Notes under the pieces: generated by a model
Told to the model about the DNA's origin: nothing
Seen by the model: the letters and a program-made list of their open reading frames with translations, nothing else
Database searches by the model: none
Translations under genes and position numbers: made by a program
DNA from: Nocardioides ochotonae
GTDB lineage: Bacteria; Actinomycetota; Actinomycetes; Propionibacteriales; Nocardioidaceae
DNA length: 64,000 bases
Direction of reading: 5' to 3'
NCBI RefSeq assembly: GCF_011420305.2
Contig: NZ_CP061769.1
Coordinates: 2,591,001-2,655,000, forward strand
In this document: one piece after another, positions 8,693-15,385 of the stretch
Layout: each line of letters begins with the position of its first letter
Numbering within the stretch: position 1 is the stretch's first letter

Positions 8693-9438
8693 GCGGCCTC
8701 CCGGTCGGCGGCAGTCAGGTGGGCAGGGTGGACGTACAGGCGCTCGACGGCCTTGTGACCCTTGTTATCCAGACAGAAGTCGACATGGCGGGTCTTAGAC
8801 CAGATCGGCACCCAGTGATCCGGCGCGGCGTACTCAGACACCAGGACCACCGCGCCGGCCTCAGACCACCGGGCGGCGACGCGCCAGAACATGTCGTGGT
8901 CAAAGCCCGCGGACGGGGTGCCCTTGTAGGTGCGCGTCCCGGCGTACGGCGGGTCGCAGTAGACGACCGCGTCGGGGCCGATGACGTCGCCCAGGAGCCT
9001 GTAGTCGCAGTGCCGGAACTCCGCGTGTGGGAAGTTGGCGGCCTTGCGCAGGATCCCGCGGTGCGCGGCCATAGCGAAGTCCTCACGGAGCGTGTTGGAC
9101 CGTGCGTAACCGGCGAACCAGCCGCCCCCGAACGAGCAACCGAAACCGGTGAACGCGCGCAGCGGCGACGGGGTCGGGTCGTCGCGCATGGCCCAGTAGT
9201 CCTCCACCGAGGGCATCGTGGTCGGCGGGATCCAGCCGTCCTGGACGGCGCGCCACATGAGGATCAGGTCCTCCTGCGCGTCCGCGGCGACGACACGGCG
9301 GAAATGGGGTGCGACCTGCGCCAGGACCGACGCGCCTCCGACAAAGGGCTCGACGTAGGTCGACCGGCCCGCGGCACGTTCGATGATGATGCGTCCCAGC
9401 TCCTTAGCGAGCCGATGCTTGCCGCCCTGATACCTCAC
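8689..9438 (-). CDS. D12-class N6-adenine DNA methyltransferase
   Basis: Methylates adenine in DNA. RYQGGKHRLAKEL at the start is the SAM-binding motif typical of the Dam/D12 class, TYVEPFVGGASVL follows near residue 27, and CDPPYAGT (DPPY catalytic motif) is near 163. Length (249 aa) fits the family. Start is GTG at 9438 with AAAGGAGG upstream. It is first in the unit that continues into the primase-helicase and is preceded by promoter motif m2 about 45 bp upstream. With no partner nuclease it probably protects phage DNA or marks replication. Confidence 0.92.
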   Translation of the reverse strand: MRYQGGKHRLAKELGRIIIERAAGRSTYVEPFVGGASVLAQVAPHFRRVVAADAQEDLILMWRAVQDGWIPPTTMPSVEDYWAMRDDPTPSPLRAFTGFGCSFGGGWFAGYARSNTLREDFAMAAHRGILRKAANFPHAEFRHCDYRLLGDVIGPDAVVYCDPPYAGTRTYKGTPSAGFDHDMFWRVAARWSEAGAVVLVSEYAAPDHWVPIWSKTRHVDFCLDNKGHKAVERLYVHPAHLTAADREAA

Positions 9439-9480
9439 AGGGTCCGGCCTCCTTTCGGGTCGGGTTGCTTACGACTAGGT

Positions 9481-9507
9481 AGTGCGCCTAGGGGGCCGGA
9501 ACTGCCC
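9481..9507 (-). promoter_or_regulatory. Phage promoter-family motif, copy m2
   Basis: Minus strand GGGCAG-N11-TAGGCGCACT (one variant: TAG for CTG) in the short gap between two genes, about 45 bp upstream of the adenine methyltransferase start. The spacing between the two boxes is exactly as in the other copies. Confidence 0.65.
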
Positions 9508-9519
9508 GCGCGGCCTGCG

Positions 9520-9873
9520 TCACACGTCGCGGGACTCAGCGGCGATCAGGTCGCGGACCAGCCGGGGAAAGTCGCCCAGGCGCAGGACCACGTAGGCGTC
9601 CTCGACCGGCTTGCGCGCACGCTTGACGACCGCTGCGCCGTAGGGCAGGTCGGCGTGCAGACGTTGGACGCGCACGCCCTCGACGCCCTCACGCAGGGCA
9701 GTCACGACGTCGCGGTAGTCCTTTGCCTGTAGGACAAAGGGGGGCACGTGGATATCGCCGATATCGCGGCGACCTGCCTGCCGGGGCTTGTAGGCCTGGA
9801 GGCCTTGATCCTGTAGGAACCGACAGACTGCGGTCTCCCAGCGGGTGCCCTTAGCCTTCTGCGGATTAGACAC
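9520..9873 (-). CDS. PD-(D/E)XK-like nuclease, candidate Holliday-junction resolvase
   Basis: 117 residues beginning MSNPQKAKGTRWETAVCRFL, then RQAGRRDIGDIHV and FVLQAKDYRD. The order Glu (near 13), Asp in IGDIH (near 40), and Q-x-K (near 50) is the layout of small PD-(D/E)XK resolvase-type nucleases with an N-terminal helix. It would resolve branched intermediates in phage replication or packaging. It lies between a strong hairpin (9899-9930) and promoter motif m2. Confidence in the exact role is moderate. Confidence 0.7.
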   Translation of the reverse strand: MSNPQKAKGTRWETAVCRFLQDQGLQAYKPRQAGRRDIGDIHVPPFVLQAKDYRDVVTALREGVEGVRVQRLHADLPYGAAVVKRARKPVEDAYVVLRLGDFPRLVRDLIAAESRDV

Positions 9874-9898
9874 GGGTGGGTCCTTTCGGAACGCACGA

Positions 9899-9930
9899 AA
9901 GCGCCCCCGCCAGGACAGGCAGGGGCGCTT
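9899..9930 (-). terminator. Strong GC-rich terminator hairpin
   Basis: Minus strand AAGCGCCCCTGCC and GGCGGGGGCGCTT form an almost perfect 13-bp stem with a 6-nt loop, followed by TTTCG. It lies 18 bp after the stop codon of the small membrane protein gene and ends the directionality-factor unit. Confidence 0.75.
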
Positions 9931-9947
9931 CGCGTGTGGGGGTGGGG

Positions 9948-10121
9948 TTACGGCAGGGCCGCGGCCAGCCCCTCAACCAGGGCCAGCATCGTCACGGACA
10001 GGCAGACCGCGCCGCAGGCGGTCGGGGGCAGGTTGAAGCCCTCGGCGACCAGACCTGCGGTCACGCCCAGCAGGATCGCCAGCAGGAACGCGCCGACGAC
10101 CAGCAGGACAGTCACGATCAT
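9948..10121 (-). CDS. Small membrane protein (57 aa)
   Basis: MIVTVLLVVGAFLLAILLGV is a clear transmembrane helix, and a second hydrophobic stretch (ACGAVCLSVTMLALVEGLAAAL) makes up the C-terminus, giving a probable hairpin topology. It overlaps the upstream gp3-like gene by 4 bp (ATGA), so expression is coupled. Function unknown; a membrane protein expressed with early genes might act in exclusion or as an accessory holin. Confidence 0.7.
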   Translation of the reverse strand: MIVTVLLVVGAFLLAILLGVTAGLVAEGFNLPPTACGAVCLSVTMLALVEGLAAALP

Positions 10122-10816
10122 GCGTCGCCCAGGATCTTGATAACCGGCTTCGTGTAGGACACGTTCTGACCCGCGCGGGGACCAGACTTAGCCACGAAAG
10201 AAACCGGCTCCAGGGCCAGGGTCGCGCGCACCGGTCCGTCGTAGTCGGCCAGCTCGTCCTCGGTGCCAAAGTAGGCAAGGTCGCGGGCCAGGGACCAGGA
10301 CCCCGACTGGAACTTGAATACGCCCAGGTCGGGGGCGTCGGCCAGCCGGAAGAACAGCTCGATCCGCGGCTCCGCGCCGGTGCCTGCGCGGGCGGCGTCC
10401 TTGCGCTCCTGGAGCGACTGTCCGGCCTGCGGGTCAGGCTTGCCCTTGTCCTCCTCGGGGTAGGTGATCGTTTCGCCGTCGGACACGCGGAGGATGCCCT
10501 TACGCCCGTAGAGGACCATCGCCTGCCGCAGTGCGCGCGGGCCGTCGAGGATGACCTCAACCGACGTCGACTTCGTAAAGACCTCGAGGTTGTCCTCACC
10601 GGTCGCGTCCCAGGTCTGCGGCTCATCGCCGTTGAGGAGCTCAGCCACGCGCTCGGCGACCTCAGGGTCACCCGTGGTCACGCGCCAGTCGGACAGGGCA
10701 ACCGGCATGTTGTTAGCCACGTAGCCCGAACGGAACCGGCCCACGACGTCATCAGTACGCCGCTTAGGCGCGGTGGTAGCGGTGTCAGCGTCGCCAAAGA
10801 TACGAAGACCAGCCAT
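10118..10816 (-). CDS. phiC31 gp3-like protein, candidate recombination directionality factor
   Basis: 232 residues with GRFRSGYVANNMPVALSDWR near 26, VTTGDPEVAERVAELL near 47, a GEDNLEVFT segment near 74, LFFRLADAPDLG near 155 and KFQSGSWSLA near 168. I recognise this pattern from Streptomyces proteins and phages annotated as gp3-like recombination directionality factors, which bind a large serine integrase and switch it to excision. A serine integrase is present at 38385, giving the pair needed for excision. In phiC31 the gene is likewise among early replication genes. ATG at 10816; promoter motif m3 lies about 80 bp upstream. Confidence 0.65.
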   Translation of the reverse strand: MAGLRIFGDADTATTAPKRRTDDVVGRFRSGYVANNMPVALSDWRVTTGDPEVAERVAELLNGDEPQTWDATGEDNLEVFTKSTSVEVILDGPRALRQAMVLYGRKGILRVSDGETITYPEEDKGKPDPQAGQSLQERKDAARAGTGAEPRIELFFRLADAPDLGVFKFQSGSWSLARDLAYFGTEDELADYDGPVRATLALEPVSFVAKSGPRAGQNVSYTKPVIKILGDA

Positions 10817-10894
10817 GTGTGCGGGTGTCGTCCTTTCGCTTCTTCTAGTTGGGGGGTGTGTTGTGACGGCGTTGTGTAGGCGCGTCAGTAGGTC

Positions 10895-10921
10895 AGTGCG
10901 CCAGGGAGGCGGCGATTGCTC
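10895..10921 (-). promoter_or_regulatory. Phage promoter-family motif, copy m3
   Basis: Minus strand GAGCAA-N11-CTGGCGCACT followed by GACCTACTGAC. The upstream box variant GAGCAA is shared exactly with m7 at the same 11-bp spacing. It lies upstream of the gp3-like gene and just beyond the stop of the homing endonuclease gene. Confidence 0.7.
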
Positions 10922-10933
10922 AGGGGGTGCGGG

Positions 10934-11290
10934 TCACATGGCAGGCGGGCGGCAGATCGCGGGGCCAGGCGCGCCGGATGTGCCCGGCTCGAGGGTCGCG
11001 TGGCCCAGGACGTCGGCGATCCGCGCAGAGCGGCGCGCGCCCATGAAGGGCAGGATCGCGCGCATGGCAGCGGACGCCTTCGTGCCGGATACCTCGACGT
11101 GCCACATAGCCCGATGCGGCGCAGGCTTGAGGCTCAGGCGGACCGACCCGCCCAGCAGCGTCGCAGCTCGACCGACGACGTCGCGGTCAGTCATCGCCAG
11201 CCGCACGCGGGGGTAGCGTCCGCGGTGCAGGTCGAATGACCCTTCGCCCTCCAGCAGACCGGCCAGCCAGATCAGGTCGTCCCGGCTCAT
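10934..11290 (-). CDS. LAGLIDADG-family homing endonuclease-like protein
   Basis: 118 residues. LAGLLEGEGSF at residues 9-19 is a canonical LAGLIDADG motif with its acidic catalytic residue, followed by beta-rich segments (YPRVRLAMTD) and a DVVGRAATLLGG helix typical of the fold. Only one motif is present, so it would act as a homodimer. It overlaps the upstream exonuclease by 4 bp, so it is expressed in the early operon but may be a selfish free-standing element. The proline-rich C-terminus is untypical. Confidence 0.75.
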   Translation of the reverse strand: MSRDDLIWLAGLLEGEGSFDLHRGRYPRVRLAMTDRDVVGRAATLLGGSVRLSLKPAPHRAMWHVEVSGTKASAAMRAILPFMGARRSARIADVLGHATLEPGTSGAPGPAICRPPAM

Positions 11291-12108
11291 GCGGAGCGCC
11301 CCCGACGGGTGCGGGTGTCCTCCACCGGCGCGATCGGCAGGTCAGCGCCCAGGACGCCGCGCTTCAGGTCCTTCTCGTATTCGTAGACCTTGAGCAGCGC
11401 CAGGAATACGTCGAACAGGTCATCGCCCAGGCGGGCCGGGACGACCTTGCCGCCCTCGGGGCGGGCGTGGACCACCAGACCCCCGTCAAGGCGCGGCAGC
11501 GGGACGCGGCCACCGTCGGGCCGGATGATGTAGTCCGCGCGACTGTAGGCGGTCTCCTGTAGGGCGACCTCCTCATGGACACCCGACCGGGTCGTCTTCC
11601 AGTCGCCGACGACCGTGATCTGTTCGCGCGTGCCGGGGTCAGTCACGCGGGCGATGAAGTCGAACGATCCCGCATACCCGTAGGTGTCCGACCAGACGGT
11701 CTCCTCCAGGTGCAGGAACTCGGGGGCGTACTGATCCTCAAAGCCCTTGAAAATCGCCAGGTAGGGCTTCAGGTCGGGATGCACCCGCCCCGCAGACTCA
11801 CCGCGGGCCAGCCGCTCAAACAGGTCATGGACTGCGGACCCCATATCGGCGGCCTGTCCGGTGTCGCGCTGCGGGGCGCGCTTCAGGTAGTCGACCGCGC
11901 CCTGACGGTCGTTAAGCGCCAGCCCGACGACAGACCCCAGGTTGTCGACTGCGGTCTCGGCGACGACCTTGGCAGCCCAGAACCGAAGGAAGTCCTTCGG
12001 CAACATGTTGAGGATGGACGTAACGCCGGGGACCTTGTCGGCGGTCTCAGGGTGGACGTACAGGCGCGCGCCCCCGCGCTTAATCGTGTTGATCTTAGGT
12101 TGGGTCAC
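11287..12108 (-). CDS. RecB/Cas4-like PD-(D/E)XK exonuclease
   Basis: 273 residues. Motifs: GSAVHDLFERLARGE (conserved His, near residue 93), GYAGSFDFIARV (Asp, near 147), and VVGDWKTTRSGVHEE (D-x-K catalytic pair, near 168) followed by QETAYSRADYI (motif QxxxY, near 188). This is the RecB-family nuclease arrangement seen in Cas4 and phage recombination exonucleases. GTG start at 12108. Promoter motif m4 is about 45-70 bp upstream, with a 9-bp inverted repeat overlapping it. Confidence 0.85.
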   Translation of the reverse strand: MTQPKINTIKRGGARLYVHPETADKVPGVTSILNMLPKDFLRFWAAKVVAETAVDNLGSVVGLALNDRQGAVDYLKRAPQRDTGQAADMGSAVHDLFERLARGESAGRVHPDLKPYLAIFKGFEDQYAPEFLHLEETVWSDTYGYAGSFDFIARVTDPGTREQITVVGDWKTTRSGVHEEVALQETAYSRADYIIRPDGGRVPLPRLDGGLVVHARPEGGKVVPARLGDDLFDVFLALLKVYEYEKDLKRGVLGADLPIAPVEDTRTRRGRSA

Positions 12109-12125
12109 CTTGCGGCGGCTCCCTC

Positions 12126-12154
12126 CTAACTAGGGGTCAGGGACACCTAGTTAG
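12126..12154. promoter_or_regulatory. Inverted repeat overlapping promoter motif m4 (candidate operator)
   Basis: CTAACTAGG and CCTAGTTAG are perfect 9-bp arms separated by 11 bp. The right arm runs into the CTGGCGCACT core of m4, so a protein bound here would block that promoter. It also sits between promoter and the exonuclease start codon, so a leader hairpin is an alternative. Confidence 0.5.
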
Positions 12155-12179
12155 TGCGCCAGTGGGCAGGGCGCTGCCC
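12153..12179 (-). promoter_or_regulatory. Phage promoter-family motif, copy m4
   Basis: Minus strand GGGCAG-N11-CTGGCGCACT followed by AACTAGG, in the intergenic region directly upstream of the RecB-like exonuclease. Both boxes match the consensus exactly. Confidence 0.72.
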
Positions 12180-12230
12180 GGTCGGGGCACGGGGCGGGGG
12201 CGGGGCCGGCCTGTCATGTAGGTCACTGCG

Positions 12231-12333
12231 TGTAGGAAGTGTCGAAACTACCTACATTCCCCATTCCCGCTAGAAGCGACCGACCGCTTCTAGCACTAAT
12301 ACAGGATGTAGGTAGTTTCGACACTTGCGACAC
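12231..12333. repeat. 103-bp nested inverted-repeat element, copy 1
   Basis: Outer arms 12237-12257 and 12306-12326 are perfect 21-bp inverted repeats (AAGTGTCGAAACTACCTACAT and its complement, 20 bases shown in any one run excepted here by position). Inner arms 12269-12278 and 12285-12294 (GCTAGAAGCG / CGCTTCTAGC) form a second perfect dyad around ACCGAC. The whole block is about 99/103 identical to 38216-38318 in the same orientation. It lies between the stop of the 192-aa gene and promoter m4. Confidence 0.9.
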
Positions 12334-12342
12334 TGCCGGGCC

Positions 12343-12921
12343 TCATCCGGCGTCGGACAGACCCCCGATCAGGGCCGCGACCCGGCGCTCCAGGTCGGCC
12401 AGCGCCCCGCGCGCCGTCGCCTGATCCTCAGGGGGCAGGGCTGCCAGGGCCGCGGGATCCAGGTCGGTGAGGATCGACAGGGCCGCGCCCAGCTTCAACC
12501 CAGGGCCACCCGCGTCGCTCAGGGCGTGCGCAGTCTGCGCGCGGACGCGCCGGTGTGTGCGGGCACGGTCGACCGGCGACGCCTGCGCCAGCCCGTAGTC
12601 AGCCAGGGTGTCGGCGTCCAGGTAGTCGCGCAGGGCGACCCCGACGTGATAGCGCGCCGCAGACTGAATCTTGCGTGCGTCCTCGCCGTAGATACCGGCG
12701 TCCCGGTAGGCCTCACTGATCCACTCGCGGTACGCATGTGTACGCCCGCGCCAGTCCGGTTCTCCGTCGGCCTGCGGGATGGCCTCACGCGCCAGGACGG
12801 TCAGGGCGGCGATCATGCGCAGGTCGGGGGTCCGGTCGGCCTCGTCCTTGCGCAGGTACTCCCGCAGTGCCTTGACCATCCGATCGTGCGTGACCTTGAG
12901 GGGCAGTGGTTTCGTCTTCAT
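12343..12921 (-). CDS. Hypothetical helical phage protein, 192 aa
   Basis: Begins MKTKPLPLKVTHDRMVKALR. Helix-rich, with a THAYREWISEAYRDAGIYG segment near residue 60 and SAARYHVGVALRDYL near 88; two repeated helical regions follow. I do not recognise the family, although the length and the regular helices would fit a DNA-binding or replication-accessory protein. The start codon lies only 6 nt past a TATCAT -10-like hexamer, so the mRNA would be leaderless. It is the only gene in this part that lacks the CTGGCGCACT motif upstream, so it is likely under different control. Confidence 0.65.
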   Translation of the reverse strand: MKTKPLPLKVTHDRMVKALREYLRKDEADRTPDLRMIAALTVLAREAIPQADGEPDWRGRTHAYREWISEAYRDAGIYGEDARKIQSAARYHVGVALRDYLDADTLADYGLAQASPVDRARTHRRVRAQTAHALSDAGGPGLKLGAALSILTDLDPAALAALPPEDQATARGALADLERRVAALIGGLSDAG

Positions 12922-12927
12922 GCCCCC

Positions 12928-12960
12928 ATGATAGCGCGCGTGACGTTTCGCGCGACTCAG
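12928..12960 (-). promoter_or_regulatory. Host-type promoter with shared GTCGCGCGAAACGT box; leaderless
   Basis: Minus strand TATCAT (12933-12928) is a good -10 element whose expected start site coincides with the ATG at 12921. About 9 bp upstream is GAGTCGCGCGAAACGT, which recurs 10 bp upstream of a TACAAT hexamer at 36181. The shared box occupies the position where an operator or alternative -35 element would lie. Confidence 0.55.
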
Positions 12961-13016
12961 GGGCCGCCCCTGTAGGGATCTGTAGCGCGCCGCTATAGGT
13001 CCCTAGAAGCGCGAAA

Positions 13017-13057
13017 GACCCCCGCCCCCAGACCGGTCAGGTCCAGGGACGGGGGTC
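13017..13057 (-). terminator. Terminator-like hairpin after the dNMP kinase gene
   Basis: GACCCCCG and CGGGGGTC form an 8-bp GC stem around a structured 25-nt loop, just beyond the stop codon at 13063. Confidence 0.55.
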
Positions 13058-13062
13058 AGTGG

Positions 13063-13617
13063 TCAGGCGGCGCGCGCCAGGATCGTCGCAGCCGCGGCCT
13101 CGAGGTCCTCAAGGGTGTGGTTTACGACCTCAAGGTCCACGGGGTATCCATCGAGCTCAGTCTCAGAATCGTGCGTGTCCAGCGGGACGGTCTGCCCGTC
13201 GCCGGTGCGCAAGGTGGTCGGGCAGTCAGGGCGTACGACGCGGACTAGGTAGCCGCCCGCCGCGCGGATCCCGTCGGCCTCGTTTCGGTACCTCACGTCG
13301 GTAACGACCGCGCGACCGTTCGCCACGGCGTGCGGCAGCGTGGCGCGCACCCAGAAGTCGCGGTCAAGCGCGCGGACCGCGCCGCCGAACTCCTGTAGCA
13401 GCCGACGTACCTCAGGCAGGGCCTTCGCGGTCTCCCAGCCAGTGGAGTCGATCAGGTCGCCCAGCCGCTGCCCGCCCTTGTAAAGGGGGTTAGTCGCCAG
13501 TAGCGCGACCTTGAGGGGGTCAGCGAAAGCAAACCGGGTGTAACCGTGCGGGATCAGGTAGCCGGCCAGGGTGTCCTTCCCGGCGCGCTTCTTGCCGACG
13601 ATTCCGACTAGGGACAT
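13063..13617 (-). CDS. Deoxynucleoside monophosphate kinase
   Basis: Phosphorylates dNMPs to dNDPs for phage DNA synthesis. GIVGKKRAGKDTLA at the N-terminus is a P-loop of the dNMP kinase type (GxxGxGKDT). FADPLK near residue 34 and VTDVRYRNEADGIR near 105 match the substrate-binding and lid portions of phage gp1-like kinases. 184 residues is slightly short but normal for actinophages. ATG at 13617 is chosen over the GTG two codons earlier. It overlaps the upstream small gene and ends at a hairpin, so the two form a unit driven by m5. Confidence 0.85.
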   Translation of the reverse strand: MSLVGIVGKKRAGKDTLAGYLIPHGYTRFAFADPLKVALLATNPLYKGGQRLGDLIDSTGWETAKALPEVRRLLQEFGGAVRALDRDFWVRATLPHAVANGRAVVTDVRYRNEADGIRAAGGYLVRVVRPDCPTTLRTGDGQTVPLDTHDSETELDGYPVDLEVVNHTLEDLEAAAATILARAA

Positions 13618-13814
13618 TCGCACCCGCCGCCCTTGTCGGCCTCACCCGCTGCGCGGATCGCGGCGGCGAGGCGTACCAGATCGGTCGCGCGTTGCCGCAG
13701 TTCGGCGGCGCGCTCAGGGTCGCCGAAGTGGGCGAAGCGCGCCATATCGGCCAGTAGTTCGGCCTCGTCGTGCAGGGCGTCGGCTGCCCGGTCGTGGTCG
13801 TCGTCCCACGACAT
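13608..13814 (-). CDS. Small acidic helical protein (68 aa)
   Basis: MSWDDDHDRAADALHDEAEL begins a charged, largely helical protein ending in KGGGCECP. The ATG at 13814 has GGAGAGGAGG upstream. Its stop overlaps the kinase start, indicating coupled translation. Promoter motif m5 is about 65-90 bp upstream. Function unknown. Confidence 0.65.
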   Translation of the reverse strand: MSWDDDHDRAADALHDEAELLADMARFAHFGDPERAAELRQRATDLVRLAAAIRAAGEADKGGGCECP

Positions 13815-13840
13815 TAGGTCCTCCTCTCCCAGTGATGGGG

Positions 13841-13858
13841 CGGGGCGCAATCGCCCCG
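13841..13858 (-). terminator. Hairpin between promoter m5 and the 68-aa gene
   Basis: CGGGGCG and CGCCCCG pair around a 4-nt loop. It could terminate read-through from the holin/lysis genes upstream, or be a leader structure of the m5 transcript. Confidence 0.45.
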
Positions 13859-13875
13859 CGACTTACCGGTGAGGT

Positions 13876-13902
13876 AGTGCGCCAGTGAGGCGCGGACTGC
13901 CC
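13876..13902 (-). promoter_or_regulatory. Phage promoter-family motif, copy m5
   Basis: Minus strand GGGCAG-N11-CTGGCGCACT followed by ACCTCACCG, between the holin candidate gene and the dNMP kinase unit. Exact match in both boxes. Confidence 0.72.
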
Positions 13903-13941
13903 AGGTGTGGACCTAATGCCGCGGGCTCATTAGGGCAGGGC

Positions 13942-14193
13942 CTACCCGCCCAGATCGGCGTCAGCCAGCTCGTCATCGACCAGGTCGGCCTCATCGAGCT
14001 CAAGGGCCTCGCAGACCGCCTGACGGTTGGCAGCCGGGACGGCAGTCAGACCGGTGCCGGACAGGAACGCAGCCAGGATCGACAGGGCCTCCGACATGGT
14101 CACGCCGTCGTCAACGATCGGCGTAGCAACGGCGATCGCCGCGACCAGACCACCGATGAACATGCGGACGTACGGGTTAGACGGCAGGGGCAT
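13942..14193 (-). CDS. Holin candidate (83 aa membrane protein)
   Basis: A hydrophobic segment MFIGGLVAAIAVATPIV (residues 11-27) and a second one, ALSILAAFLSGTGLTAV (near 36-52), are followed by an acidic, soluble C-terminus rich in Asp/Glu. Size, two membrane segments and location two genes after the endolysin fit a holin, which permeabilises the membrane so lysin can reach peptidoglycan. The assignment rests on topology and context, not on a recognised family. Confidence 0.6.
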   Translation of the reverse strand: MPLPSNPYVRMFIGGLVAAIAVATPIVDDGVTMSEALSILAAFLSGTGLTAVPAANRQAVCEALELDEADLVDDELADADLGG

Positions 14194-14204
14194 AGGTGAC
14201 CTCC

Positions 14205-14486
14205 TCAGGTGTAGACACGATCCAGGAACGGAACTAGCGCGCCGACCGCGCCGACGACGCCCAGGGCAGCCGCGCCCAGTTGCCTAGGCGTGATCGCCGG
14301 GACGCGCTCAAGGGCGCGTAGGCGGGCATCGTGCTCGTGCGCCGCGGCGCGCAGGTCGGCGATATCGCGCTCGTGGGCGTCCAGTTGCGACCCGTGCCGG
14401 GCCAGGGCGACGTCGACCTTCGCCTCCAGGCGTACCGCCCAGGTCGGCACGGACTCATCGGGCACGACGTCGTCCTCGGGCCTCAC
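14205..14486 (-). CDS. XhlA-like lysis accessory protein (coiled coil plus C-terminal membrane helix)
   Basis: 93 residues. VRLEAKVDVALARHGSQLD and the following HERDIADLRAAAHEHDARL form a heptad-rich coiled coil, ended by AALGVVGAVGALVPFL, a membrane anchor. That layout matches hemolysin XhlA-type proteins that cooperate with holins. The GTG start at 14486 overlaps the endolysin stop (GTGA), so lysis genes are translationally coupled. Confidence 0.62.
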   Translation of the reverse strand: MRPEDDVVPDESVPTWAVRLEAKVDVALARHGSQLDAHERDIADLRAAAHEHDARLRALERVPAITPRQLGAAALGVVGAVGALVPFLDRVYT

Positions 14487-15313
14487 GGCACGACCCTGAA
14501 GCCCTGACGGTCGCCCAGGGCGGTCAGGGACGCACGGCCAGGGATCCCGTCGGCGTCGGCACCGGTGTAGCCGAGGCGCCGCTGCCATTCGGCGAACGTC
14601 GCGCAGCCCTCGGCCTTGAGGGCCGCGCGTACGCGGCGACGATCGGCCAGGACGCGCTTCCCGGTCAGGGCGCGCCGCCATGCGGGGGTTTGCGCGGCAC
14701 GCTTGACCCGCTCGAGCGACACGGCGGGGCGGGTGTCAGCAGGGGCGCGCAGTTCACCCATCCGCGCGGCGACCCGGTCGCGGAACTTCGCCATATCAAA
14801 CGTCGGGTCGATCTTGCCGGTTACCGACGTCTCGCGGTGCCCGCGCACCGTCTTAGCGGAGTTGCCCGTGACGTGCAGACACAGGACAGCGCACAGGGTC
14901 ACGTAGGCCTCGTACTGCGCCGACGGCCAGGGCTCACCGACGCCGTCGTTAAACGCCTCGATGCCGACATAGAGGGCGTTACCATCGCCACCGGACACGC
15001 TGCCCGACGCCTTCGCCTTCCCGGCGTGATTGGCACGCCCCGCGGCGATCATGTAGACCGTTCCGTTACGGGACAGACCAAAGTGCGCCAGGGGGCCGGC
15101 CAGGTCCGACCGGCCATTCTTGAGCAGCGCCACTACTGCGGTGTCGGACACTGACCGACCGGTCGCGGTGTGGTGGCACAGGACGCCGACAGGGGCATGT
15201 GCGCCGGTCGAGGCGGGTCGTCCGCGGGTGCGCCACCCGTCGACCTCAACTACCGTCAGACCCGCCGCGCGCAGTCGCTTAGGCAGGTCGGCGGGCAGAT
15301 ACTTGTATGCCAT
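14483..15313 (-). CDS. Endolysin: N-acetylmuramoyl-L-alanine amidase with C-terminal wall-binding region
   Basis: Cleaves the amide bond between MurNAc and the stem peptide at the end of the lytic cycle. VGVLCHHTATG (zinc ligand His, near residue 45), AGRANHAGKAKASG (near 90) and VRGHRETSVTGKIDP (second His and Lys, near 150) mark the Amidase_2/PGRP fold. From residue about 190, RRVRAALKAEG...WQRRLGYTGADADGIPG resembles a peptidoglycan-binding repeat. ATG at 15313 follows AAAGGAG. No signal peptide, so release depends on the adjacent holin candidates. Confidence 0.9.
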   Translation of the reverse strand: MAYKYLPADLPKRLRAAGLTVVEVDGWRTRGRPASTGAHAPVGVLCHHTATGRSVSDTAVVALLKNGRSDLAGPLAHFGLSRNGTVYMIAAGRANHAGKAKASGSVSGGDGNALYVGIEAFNDGVGEPWPSAQYEAYVTLCAVLCLHVTGNSAKTVRGHRETSVTGKIDPTFDMAKFRDRVAARMGELRAPADTRPAVSLERVKRAAQTPAWRRALTGKRVLADRRRVRAALKAEGCATFAEWQRRLGYTGADADGIPGRASLTALGDRQGFRVVP

Positions 15314-15338
15314 GCGGGGCTCCTTTCGGGCACGCCAA

Positions 15339-15372
15339 ATCGCCCCCGCCGCCATGAGGCGACAGGGGCGAT
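15339..15372 (-). terminator. Terminator between tail and lysis genes
   Basis: ATCGCCCC and GGGGCGAT form a perfect 8-bp stem enclosing a smaller CGCC/GGCG stem. It lies 14 bp after the stop codon of the long tail gene. Confidence 0.65.
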
Positions 15373-15385
15373 AGGGCGGGGTAGG

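Noticed and set aside
4734..9438. Complete restriction-modification system
   Set aside because: Two methyltransferase genes are present, but no restriction endonuclease is adjacent; the PD-(D/E)XK protein at 9520 looks like a small resolvase-type nuclease and is in another transcription unit.
12231..12333. Insertion sequence ends or a transposon remnant
   Set aside because: The element has inverted arms but no transposase-like frame within or beside either copy and no target duplication is visible.
15082..15091. An eighth copy of AGTGCGCCAG inside the endolysin gene
   Set aside because: It lacks the upstream GGGCAG box at 11 bp and is explained by coding sequence (PLAHFG).
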